A stretch of DNA of 64,000 bases from positions 186,001-250,000 of the forward strand of contig JAMAHW010000024.1 of the NCBI GenBank assembly GCA_023627715.1. The letters run 5' to 3'. Positions within the stretch are counted from its first letter, which is position 1. Every line of letters starts with the position of its first letter. This document shows, one piece after another, positions 1 through 9,818 of the stretch. The position numbers and the translations under genes were made by a program. The stretch comes from Periconia sp. R9002 (lineage: Eukaryota > Ascomycota > Dothideomycetes > Pleosporales > Periconiaceae). The notes below the pieces were generated by a model. That model ran no database searches, was not told the origin of the DNA, and worked only from the letters and a program-made list of their open reading frames with translations.

Positions 1-449
1 TGTGTCGGAGGGATGGGCCCGAGTCGAGGACCGGGAAAGGATACGGTTGTGAGTGAGGGGTCGGCGGGATGCGACCGTATGGAAAGGAGGAAGGAGCTTT
101 GAGTACCGAGCGCCGAGATGGGAAGGGAGGTGTTGGGTGGGGGAGCTTCTGCGAGGAGGGCGGCTATGCGGGGAGGTAGGTGTACATACGGATCATGAGT
201 GGTAGGTGACCGGGTTGGGTGAGTGTGTGGTTTTCTGTTGTGAGGATTTGACGGGGGAGGAATTTCAATGTTGCGATAGTCACATCAGTAATGAAGGTAT
301 CTTGACTTAGAGGAAGTAACAAAATATTTTGATAACATAGTCGATATTCAGCAGCTACTACTACACTTATTCATATCCTTTTCCGTTCAACAAGTAAACC
401 CGGCGACCTTCCAAGCAACCAAACACCTACCCCCTTCACCACCGCAAAA
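1..449. other. Intergenic / window edge, no supported gene
   Basis: No start codon or recognisable domain is seen. On the minus strand a frame rich in Pro/Ser/Thr stays open from about position 280 to the window edge, so the end of a neighbouring gene cannot be excluded, but nothing identifies it. The last 100 bases are C/A-rich leader sequence of the next gene. Confidence 0.4.
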
Positions 450-1605
450 ATGAAAGGCACAATCGCAATCGAAGAAGCCATAATCGACCCAGCCGGCGTA
501 GAAGCCCACACCTTCGCGCAATTCCAATCCCTGATGCGACCCGGAAGCGACACTTCCAGCGGCCTCTCCGCGCACGAACAGCGCCTCCTCGACATCCACG
601 GCGACCGCCTCACCCAAATGGACGCCCACGGTGTAGAATACATGCTCCTCTCCCTCACCTCCCCAGGCGCCCAAGGCGAGCCCGACCCTTCCAAAGCCAA
701 CAAACTAGCCCAAGTCGCAAACGACTACCTCTCCGGCGAAGTCAAAAAGAACCCAAAGCGCTTCGGCGCGCTGGCTGCGCTATCCATGCATAATGCCACA
801 GACGCTGCGACGGAATTACGCCGCGCGATTACAGAGCTCGGGATGTTCGGTGGTTTGGTGAATGACTTCCAATCCAAAGGTAGTCAAGCAGAAGAGAAAG
901 TGTACTTCGACACGCCCGACTACGACGAGTTCTGGAAAACGGTCGAAGAGTTGGACGTCCCTATTTACTTCCATCCGCGATACGCGATTCCGCAGGATCT
1001 GGCAAAGGGGACAAAGTATGGCGATAGGAAGCATTTGCTGGGTGCGGGTGTGCAGTTCCATCTCGATTTGAGCTGGCATTTGTATGCGGTTTGTAGTTCG
1101 GGGGTTTTGGATCGGTTTCCGGGGGTTAAGATTGTGGCGGGGCATTTGGGGGAGGGGTGAGTATCCTTTCCATTCTGTTCTTGGTCTTGGTATGAATGAA
1201 TGAGTGACTAAGATGTTGACTGTTAGCATAGGATACCGTTCAACCTATGGAGGGCGACGCATTGGATCAACCATCCGTTCAAGCGCGGACATAGACCGAT
1301 GAAGCACGATTACTCCTACTACTGGACTCATAACGTGTTCATTTCGACGTCTGGGAACTTCAACACGAGGGGGTTGAAGTTTTGCATTGAGGAGTTGGGG
1401 GTCGAGCGGTGTCTTTTTGCGATAGGTATGTATTTTGGATTTTGAGGGAGACTGAGTGGCTGATGATCTCGTTGCAGATACGCCGTATGAGACTGTTGAG
1501 GAGGGTCAGAATTGGTGGAAGACGGTGGATTTGCCGGAGGATCAGAAGGATGCGGTTGCTAGGCGGAACGCTATTAGGTTGTTTAGGTTGCCGTTGAAGG
1601 AGTAG
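450..1605 (+). CDS. Amidohydrolase-family decarboxylase (2,3-dihydroxybenzoate decarboxylase-like)
   Basis: Three exons, 450-1156, 1232-1425 and 1478-1605, give 342 aa, the usual length of this family. The product resembles fungal 2,3-dihydroxybenzoate / gamma-resorcylate decarboxylases of the amidohydrolase-2 (ACMSD) superfamily, metal-dependent cytosolic TIM-barrel enzymes that remove CO2 from hydroxybenzoates. Visible landmarks are the N-terminal IAIEEA strand with Glu8 (and Ala at position 10, as in fungal 2,3-DHB decarboxylases), the metal-ligand motif YFHPR (His175), the GHLGEG motif (His232) restored by removing the first intron, and Asp301 in AIDTPYE, restored by removing the second. 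Both introns are GT-AG (75 and 52 bp). It faces the SnoaL-like gene tail to tail. The substrate is inferred from family; salicylate or a resorcylate is equally possible. Confidence 0.85.
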
Positions 1606-2009
1606 GGGATGCATGGGGTGTTTGAGTATATATACGAATCAAACCAGTGCAATCATTGATCGGTCAATTTTTGCAACCTCTCACATGGGGATGTTAATTT
1701 TTGTTCACGATGTACGATTGAATTAGTGGGACTATCGCGTTGGAGTTTTTTATTCATTGCAAAGGATTGATTGAAATCATTTGCAGTATCAATCTAGGTA
1801 TCAAATCACACGAGGCGTTCTTACACATAGGTAGATATTTGTGAGATTATGCTATCGAATGAAAAAGTATCGTCGCACTATTGAAATCATGATGCCTGTG
1901 TCGCAAATCGCCATTTAGAGTAAGCAACATGTGCTGTACGATCACTGTTGTTTCCCTTCGTATAGCGTGGTGTGCATGTGCACTATATGTGTATATATTT
2001 AAGGTCGTT
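1606..2009. other. Intergenic, convergent 3' ends
   Basis: AT-rich spacer between two convergent genes; nothing beyond 3' UTR-like sequence is seen. Confidence 0.5.
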
Positions 2010-2907
2010 CTACGAAGACTCTGACTCCGACTTTGTCTTGCTCAACACCAATGGAGGCAGACTTGTACTAGCATCCTCTCCAAAGTGCGGCGCTCTCAAA
2101 TCATCATCAGCCACTTGCTCCCCCGTAGCGGGATGTGTGTAATGGAACGGAACTACACGGGTATCTGGCCACATCATCGGATGTTCCAAGAGTTCACTGG
2201 GACCCATCGGATCTTCAGGGTACGTTTTCGACATGAAGGGGACATAGTTGGGCTTGGTATGAGACCAACCCTTCTCGAAAGTACCGTGCCAGAAAGGGAA
2301 ATATCGAAGTCGAAAGATCTTCCAGACGCCGTTCTCCTTGATGTACTCGTTTTCATAAAGCCCACCTTCCCACCATTGAACGAGTCCACGTGGATGTGTA
2401 TCCTTGATACTCTCGTGCGTACCAGCGGACATCATGCTGCGGAATCGACCTTTCGCACGTTCGCCGGTTGAGTCAATATCCACGATACCCTGGATTTGTG
2501 GATGGTCGAGTAGAAATCCGTGAACGGGGCCATTCCTTCCTTTCACAAACATCTTTGCAAAACGACCGACGTACAATCGCTTGACCCCCTCTTTGCCATT
2601 GTAGCGTCCGCCCAAGAACTCAACACATGTATCGGGATGGTCGGAGTAGAGGTCCGCAACCTAAAAGATTCCCTCTCAGCTCCTTTCTCCAACGCAATTG
2701 ACTAATTTACCTCTTTGTATAAGCATTTATCTAGGTAATATCCATATTTGTATTGGAGTTTTCGAACTTCTTCCTGGTCTATGGTGGATGGCATGTTAGT
2801 GCTGACTAATGGCACTGATGACTAAGCAAAAACTCACCACTCAGACGCGTCACATCTTTCTGCAACTGTCCAATCACCTTCTTAAGTTCTTCGATCTCGC
2901 TACCCAT
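2010..2907 (-). CDS. SnoaL-like (NTF2-fold) protein
   Basis: Exons in transcription order are 2907-2838, 2778-2711 and 2660-2010 (262 aa). The first exon encodes a short coiled N-terminus (MGSEIEELKKVIGQLQKDV), followed by the conserved start of SnoaL-like domains, where a helix (about residues 25-45) leads into a segment on cofactor-free cyclases and dehydratases of the scytalone-dehydratase / SnoaL_4 type. The body has the expected beta-rich pattern (residues about 60-190), then a Pro/Ser/Glu-rich C-terminal tail that is probably disordered. Family members bind small aromatic or polyketide-like substrates in a cone-shaped pocket, but many have no known reaction. It shares a divergent promoter with the aldehyde dehydrogenase and is convergent with the decarboxylase, suggesting a role in the same pathway (inference). 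Confidence 0.75.
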
Positions 2908-3475
2908 CGTATTGAATATCAATTGATTAAAATTATAAGGACGCTCGATTGCTCCGAGGACGTCTGTTGGACGCCATCCCTCTTTTTAAGGGCTCCGACA
3001 TGCTGCCCTGCATGTCTCGCACTCGGAAAACCTATCATTGAGCAACCTGTCTACGCCGCAAGAACGCACAGGATGCACACATCCGTCACGTTTCAATGCA
3101 TTGAATTGGCTCACGGACCGGCAGATTTTGACAACCGCACCCGCGCTCCGCGGATGTATACGACCGACGAACAAACCCAGGCGCCATGGAGTGGGGTAAA
3201 CTAACCATGTCACATCTGGCGTGGCACGGGTCGAGCGAGGCACATCCACATAGTGGGGTTGAAGGCTTTCCGCAGTCGCAGTCTCGTGTGATCTACACAG
3301 GTGGCGACTAGACTGAGCCCCTCTCTACATCATCCAGCGAAGGAAAAATTGTTCGTGTCCGTACCTTAAGAACAAGTCACGTAGCATATGTCAGTCTTGG
3401 ACCGGTGTCATATACCACAAGCCAATCAACCGCATCAAACCCCCCAGTTCATATAATCGGATAAAATACGACAAA
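2908..3475. promoter_or_regulatory. Divergent promoter between SnoaL-like and ALDH genes, with CGG/CCG triplets
   Basis: This 568-bp gap must hold the promoters of both flanking genes. It contains CGGACCG at 3114-3120 (an inverted CGG-N1-CCG pair) and the everted pair CCGCGG at 3148-3153. Zn(2)Cys(6) regulators bind paired CGG triplets, and one such regulator is encoded just downstream (5620-8065). Binding is inference; chance occurrence of either site is possible. Confidence 0.35.
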
Positions 3476-5082
3476 ATGGCTCTCCCAGAGAAAATTGAGA
3501 CTCGACTGTTCATCAATGGCGAAGTAAGCTAGCATCAGAATCTTTACAATTCAAGGTCTCACTCTTTACAGTTCGTAGAATCTTCCAATGGCAAAACATT
3601 CGATATCACCAACCCAGCAACGTTGAAGCATGTCGCAAAAGGTGCGTATGCGAGGGTTTCATCGACTTCAATTGAACGACGTCTAATATCGCATGTAGTT
3701 CATGAGGCCTCTGAAGAAGACACCGACCGAGCTGTGGCTGCTGCCAAAGCAGCATTTCCTGCTTGGTCTGCCTTATCACCCGAAGAGCGAGGCAAATACT
3801 TCAAAAAGCTTGCAGCTCTGATTCGCGAAAACAATGATCACTTGAGTGCCCTCGAAGCTGCTTCAATGGGAAAGCCTGTGACCGAATTCTTTGACGGTTT
3901 TGCGAGTGCGGGTAGGTGGGATTACTACGCAGAAGCTGGACGAAACGTTCAAGGGACCACAAGTGTGCAGACTCCAGGTTTCCTCAACATGACTTTGCGT
4001 CAGCCTTACGGCGTTGTTGCCGCTATTCTTCCCTGGAACGTGCCGCTCCTGTTCTTCGCGAAAAAGGTCTGCCCTGCCTTGATTGTTGGTAATACGGTAG
4101 TTTTGAAGAGTAGCGAAAAGGCGCCGTTGACCGTAAGTGGAATTGAACGCCCAATCCTTAGTATACTGCTAACCAATGTCTGTAGTCTGCGTATGTTGCC
4201 ACATTGGTCCAAAAAGCCGGGTTTCCACCGGGTGTACTCAACATTATCACGGGTTTTGGTAACGTCAGTGGATCGATTTTGAGCAACCACATGGACGTTC
4301 GTGCTCTCTCCTTTACCGGATCTGGTCGCACCGGGCGCATAATTCAAGCAGCAGCAGCAAAGTCAAACTTGAAACAAGTTTACCTCGAACTCGGTGGGAA
4401 ATCGCCAGCGGTCATCTTTGATGATGCAGATATCGAGCAAGCCGCACATGAAACAGCGCACAGCATCCAATGGAACAGCGGCCAGGTTTGCATGGCAAAT
4501 TCCCGAGTATATGTGCAAGACACTATCGCCGACAAATTCATTGGACTGTTTAAAGAGAAGTTCACAAGCATCACCATGGGCGATCCTCTCGAAAAGACCG
4601 TCAACCATGGTCCTCAAGCAGATGAAGTTCAACACAAGACAGTCATGAGGTACTTGGAAATGGGCAAGCAGTCTGGCGATCTGTTAGTCGGCGGTGGGCC
4701 TCCTTCTGATCGCGACGGATACTACATCCAACCAACGATCTTCACCAACACAGCTGAAGATGCAACCGTCATGAAGGAAGAAATCTTCGGGCCCGTTGTC
4801 AACATCAACGTGTTCAAGACGGAAGAGGAAGTGCTCGCCAAGGCGAACAACACCGAGTACGGTCTGTACGCAGCTGTTTACACCAAGAACATCGACCGGG
4901 CGATGCGATTTGCCAAGGGCCTGGAAGCTGGCACAGTCGGCGTCAATTGCACAAGTCCCATGACTGCGCTCGACATGCCTTTTGGGGGTTACAAGAGCAG
5001 TGGTTCAGGTAGGGAAGGAGAGCCATTTCACACCCTAGAGAACTTCTTGGAGACGAAGCAGGTTCTTATCAAAATCGGGTGA
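3476..5082 (+). CDS. NAD(P)-dependent aldehyde dehydrogenase
   Basis: Four exons, 3476-3523, 3572-3641, 3699-4132 and 4186-5082, give 482 aa, the standard length of the ALDH superfamily. It oxidises an aldehyde to the acid with NAD(P)+ in the cytosol. Active-site residues are all present: Asn153 in PWNVP (oxyanion hole), Glu252 in LELGGKSP (general base) and the nucleophile Cys286 in SGQVCMANSR; the coenzyme-binding segment FTGSGRTG and the late motif EIFGPVV are also intact. The four reading-frame joins are clean GT-AG events. It is close to fungal salicylaldehyde/vanillin-type ALDHs in general appearance, but the substrate cannot be read from sequence. Its place beside a hydroxybenzoate-type decarboxylase and a pathway regulator suggests that it supplies an aromatic acid. 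Confidence 0.93.
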
Positions 5083-5619
5083 TCTCGGTTGGAATCTGGA
5101 TTGCTAGCCAGCTCTCATTTGTCGTTGCTGCTTCGTCATTTATTCCCAGGTCGAGGTGGTATTTGTATGTAGCGTAGTTTATTTACATCCGTAGTCGTAC
5201 GAGAAGGAAGATGAGGTGTTTCAATCTTATGACTCGCAGTATTGCAGTGGTAGTCGGTGCCAACGTACATAGATGGCTCCGATGATCAGCAATCTGTCCC
5301 CAGCAATGCCATGTCTGTGGCGCTTGTTTACTTAGTAGGCATGGCATTAATGACCGGCATGCATGGATGGCCGGTGGTGAATCATGTGGAAACAAGCTTA
5401 GTCCGTCCCTGCGCTAGCGTCCCCACACTGTTAGCGGAGCATCTCCCCGCAATTCTCCAACCCTTCGATTCCCTTTCCGCAGAACTTGTACAGGGCGGAT
5501 TATCCTCCTATCGTAGACTGTCTAGCCCTCATCCATTTCCATCGAATGAAATTCATCCCACACAAGTAGCGGTGTTGGAGGGTCTGGGGGACGCTTTTTC
5601 GCCGACATTCCCCCGAACC
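5083..5619. other. Intergenic, leader of the transcription-factor gene
   Basis: Contains the 3' end of the ALDH transcript and the upstream region of the regulator. An open frame from 5257 runs in frame into the regulator, but it reads like leader sequence and the ATG at 5620 is preferred because the zinc cluster begins only 27 codons later. Confidence 0.45.
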
Positions 5620-8065
5620 ATGTCGGACCTTTCGTCGAGCCAACTGCTACCACAGCAGCCGCATTCACGCACGCCCGGCGCCCATCGTGTGCATAGTAGC
5701 TGTGATCGGTGCCGCAGCAGAAAGACAAAGGTCAGTACTTGGCCTACAATCTGACTCTTGCCAAGCTATTAATCCCCCTCCGCAGTGTATCGATCCAAGT
5801 ACGGTTCCATTTCTCATTGGACGCAATGCCATGTTTTGTCCTTCCAGATATTGACTTCCAATAGTTCCTGGACCATGTCGATACTGCGCTCGTACTGGCT
5901 CAACCTGTCAGATAGCAACGCCCCGCCGCAAACGGCCCTACTATCATGTTACCGAGGAAGAGTATCAGTGCTCAATGCGCATCCTGGAGCACATCTTTCC
6001 CGACCGCGAGCTCAACCTCGTCACTCTCCGGGCCATCTCTAAAGACATCACCGACGGTAAGCTAGTGAACCCACTTTCGGGGCAGCCCATTGCCGCCGTC
6101 AAGGATGAACCATCTCCGGATGATGAAGGTAGCCCAGAAGAGTCCGAGATTCCGGTCGTGGACTCGGTGAACGACCTCCACGAGCCCTTGGGATGTATGA
6201 TGCAAGATTCCACTGGAAGATTCCGTGAGCAAAAATCTTTTTGGCCGGGGTGTAAATTTATTGTTAATGCTACACAGGGTATGTGGGAGCTCATTCAGAA
6301 ATCCCGTTCAACGCTGCCGTATGTATGCTTGGTCAAGGTGTACAGAATCCGAGAATCATTGTACCACCGAAACTGGGCTCATACCCTCCGCAAACCCTCA
6401 CTCCAGCTTCAGCAGCAGACCAAGATTCCATTGAGCGTTTTAGTCTTCCGCGGCGAGAGTTGGGTGACTTCTACATTTCGAGATTCCTCGAGGACGTCCA
6501 CTGCACCCATTGGCTATATTCAATAGAAGCCTTCCTCTACCGGGTAGATAGAACGTATGCTGGGACTGACGAATATGCTTCCAACTCTTGGATATGCTCC
6601 CTTTACGCGATATTTGCTATCGGCGCGGCTAGCTACGAAGAGCCTGAAGGAAGATCTCCACTTCCGCCCGGCTCCCCTGCTGCATCTGACGAGCGAACGT
6701 CGACCGACTACATTGCTTTAGCCAAGCAACTCATTCCTAGTGTGTATGATGAGGCGGATATTGACAGCATACGAGCGATGGCCATCATGGCATGTATAGT
6801 TCATGAGTTGCACTGACTACAAATAGACTAACTTTTTGCAGAGTATAGCCCTCGAAAATGTTATGTCAAGAACGAGTTCCTATCTCTATATGGGGGCAAG
6901 CGTTCAAATGGCCTATTCCCTAGGCTTGCATCGCGATCAGATGCCTGATACAGCATCATCGATGGAACGAGAGCAAAGTCGACGTATATGGTGGACATTG
7001 TTCAATCTAGACCAAGAAATTGCCTCAAGAGGAGGCAGTCCGGGTCTTATAGACGAACGGCATCTCAAAATGACCACACCGCTTCCATCTGAGCAGGCAT
7101 GGCCTCTATCCCTGAAAGAGAAAGCCTTTAACGCTGACATAAAGGCAGATACTTTATCCTGGAATGCACACCCCATTGTCATGGCTGTCCACCTCCGTCA
7201 CACTGTGTCGTCTGAAGCGAGAAATCATCCAAGCGATATACACAGAGCGCATCACAAACTCACGCACCATATCTTTCTCCACCGTCACCAATCTCTTGAT
7301 ATCATTACAAGGCTGGCACTCACTCATACCGCCTCACCTCAAGCAGGATGTACCTATCCCTCCAAGCCACAAACGCGCTGTCGCCGTTCTGCATCTACAA
7401 TACTGGGGCACAACCATACTATTGTGTCGCCCATTTCTCCTCTACCTAGTCCTCAAGCACAGCACCCTCGATTCCTCGAAGAAAATATGGTTCGAGCGCA
7501 TGGGTAAAGCGTGTATCGAAGCCGCGCAGAAGAGCATAGCAATTCTGCAGAAAATGGGGGAAGACAATGTTCTCTCTAGCCTAACAGCATTCGACAGCAC
7601 TTGTATCCTTCGGGCAACCATGATATTCATACTTGCGTACGCGCACACCAAGATGCCGCAGTACCGTTCACATATAGATACTGGCTTCTCGATGCTGCGT
7701 CAAATGGAGCAGATTGGTTTCACAAAAATGGTTACGGAGGAAACCCCCATGCGAGTTGCGGATCTCGGTATCACGTTTGAGAACAAAGAGACACAGTCTG
7801 GAGTGGTTCTCGACGACGCATTGATAGCCCAGCTATGGAATAATTTTGATCCGTAAGTAGAGTAGGGGTGCGAGTGCCAGAACGATAGACTGACACGTCC
7901 TACAGAAATTATATGACGCCACTTCAAACACAACAAACACTAGATCTGGCCTTTGACGATGCGAATCCGTTCGATCTCAATTCCCAGATTTTACAATTCA
8001 CAAGCTTGGACGACTCGATTGTTATCGACCCTTCTCAAGCATATCAATACCAGGGATATCGATGA
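5620..8065 (+). CDS. Zn(2)Cys(6) transcription factor with fungal-specific regulatory domain
   Basis: Seven exons are needed: 5620-5730, 5786-5798, 5865-6224, 6278-6798, 6842-7096, 7149-7852 and 7906-8065 (707 aa). The zinc cluster has Cys28, 31, 38, 46, 49 and 56. Cys38 lies in a 13-nt micro-exon, and the second half (CRYCARTGSTC) is in exon 3. The middle-homology domain (about residues 270-560) shows YISRFLEDVHCTHWLY, MAYSLGLHRD and RRIWWTLF, typical of nuclear activators of carbon or aromatic metabolism. Two joins are odd: intron 4 uses a GTTCAT donor and is only 43 bp, and intron 5 (7097-7148) appears to be GC-AG, restoring the conserved LPSEQ-ILYPG junction. Likely regulator of the adjacent catabolic genes (inference from position). 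Confidence 0.85.
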
Positions 8066-8585
8066 GTTCACGCCGCCCTTGAAAATACCGCCTAGGAGGC
8101 ATAATCAGTTCTTGCATTTGTCGTGGCAAAGACGTCCACAGAGACCACAGCCTATCCAACAATCTTCCACTAAATTCCCACCATTTCAACACACCTGGCC
8201 CACAATGAATATTGAGAAGGCTTCCATACCCATCTTCTCACATGCGACATCGCACAATGCAAACTCGAGCCCCATACACCCATGGAGAGAACCAATCATG
8301 CCCTTCGAGCTGCGAGCCTCATGTTCCCGAATTATCATTCTTATATGAATTACGAGTAACGATACTAACAATTACATATGTAAATACCCTCCTGTCACCA
8401 TTTAACATTATCACACAAGTATCATAGGTTAGGGAAACCATTGTGTATACCTTCATATTACATTCTTCCAAAATATCAGTATATACTAGACTTCAGACGT
8501 CAACCACTCCTTTCCCACATACTCCCACCTTCCCTACAAACAACCCCAGCCCCAATCCCACACACACTCCCACCTTCTCCACACC
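8066..8585. other. Intergenic, convergent 3' ends
   Basis: Short spacer, C/A-rich toward 8600. No gene is seen; the plus-strand open frames here mirror the next gene. Confidence 0.45.
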
Positions 8586-9818
8586 TCACACACCGCCAAC
8601 CTTCCCCGCCTCCAACTCCCTCGCCGGAATATCCCCCGGCGCCTCCGGCAAACTCCCCGGTGCCTCAAACACCTGGTGCCCAACCCCATGCGGCAGCTCA
8701 TTCACCTTCGCCTCCCCATTCACCTCTCCCACACCCCCCGCATGCTTCTGATCTACCTCTTCCACAGGAGGAACTGCATCGTTCTCCTTCTTGGCAGCTG
8801 CTTTCTTCTTGTGCTTGTTCCGCAGGTACCACAGCAGGACCGCGGCAATGACCAGCGCGGCCACCCCGCCGACTACACCGCCTGCAATCGCGCCCGCAGA
8901 GGACGAGGAAGATTTAGCGGCTGGAGCGGGGGAGGTAGAGGGTTTGGGGGCTGGGGAGAATTTTGCGGTGTTGAGGGGCTTGAGGCCGGCTGTTTCGAGT
9001 GTGTCAATAAAAGAATCATGGGGGACTCTTTCTACCAAAAAGAAGCAAATCGACTTTCACAAAGCAAAACATAATCGAATAGAAGAAGGAAACAACACGT
9101 ACTAGCCGGAGGACTAATCTGCCACAACCAAGAATCCGTCGGCTTACCCGAGGTCGTAGTGGCGCAATTAATCGACGTAGTCGCACTCTCGGTCGCTGGT
9201 ACGTTCCCATCGCCATACGTATGGTAGTACCTATACGTGGTGCAGACGAAATCCGTGGTGCCGCACCAAAAGCTACTAAGCCCCGTGCCGACAAGGAAGC
9301 CGCTGAAGCAGCCCGTCCACAGCGGACACGGCGTCGTGGTGAAGGACGTCGACACATACAAGGACGTGATGGTGGAAGCAGAGACGGTGAACGTCGTGGT
9401 AGCGGTCACGTTACTACCAGACATTTTGCACCATCTGTAGAAGGACCCGCTGGACGTTGGATACCAGACCGGAGAGGGGAAGTTGAGGGAGGACCCTTCG
9501 GTACCATGTCAACATCTATTTTTTCAGAAGGGTCCATTCGGGCGGAGAAGAAACATGGACACACGTACACACTGTAGTCGACCCGTTCATACCGTCGCTG
9601 TAATATCCGATAACGTTGGACGTGAATGTCGGCGGTATCGTAGAGAGGTTAGAAGCCGCGTGTGTGGATGTGGGCGTAGGAGACGACCCCGATGCCGTTT
9701 GTCGCGGTTGCAATGCGGCCATCGCTGGAGGCGTCTTCGCTGCTAGATTGATCTTGAATCTCGCGGCTTCTGTAGATTGGTACAGCAGGCCGAATACCAG
9801 TTGCACGGATACGCGCAT
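8586..9818 (-). CDS. Single-pass mucin-like membrane protein (sensor/wall type)
   Basis: Exons in transcription order: 9818-9569, 9495-9103 and 8989-8586 (348 aa). An N-terminal signal-like segment (MRVSVQLVFGLL) leads to a Ser/Thr-rich extracellular part with several cysteines. A Ser/Ala-rich stalk (SSSSSAGAIAGGVVGGVAA) runs into one transmembrane helix (VAALVIAAVLLWYL) followed by a basic stop-transfer segment (RNKHKKKAAAKK) and a roughly 70-aa cytosolic tail. This is the layout of Mid2/WSC-like sensors and of many uncharacterised fungal surface proteins. The 9103/8989 join is well supported. The 9569/9495 join uses a GTACGT donor and a GAAG acceptor, chosen because the other acceptor gives stops in every frame; treat that boundary as provisional. 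Confidence 0.7.

Noticed and set aside
9221..9577. Arg/Gly-rich plus-strand frame
   Set aside because: Exact antisense shadow of the mucin-like membrane protein exon.
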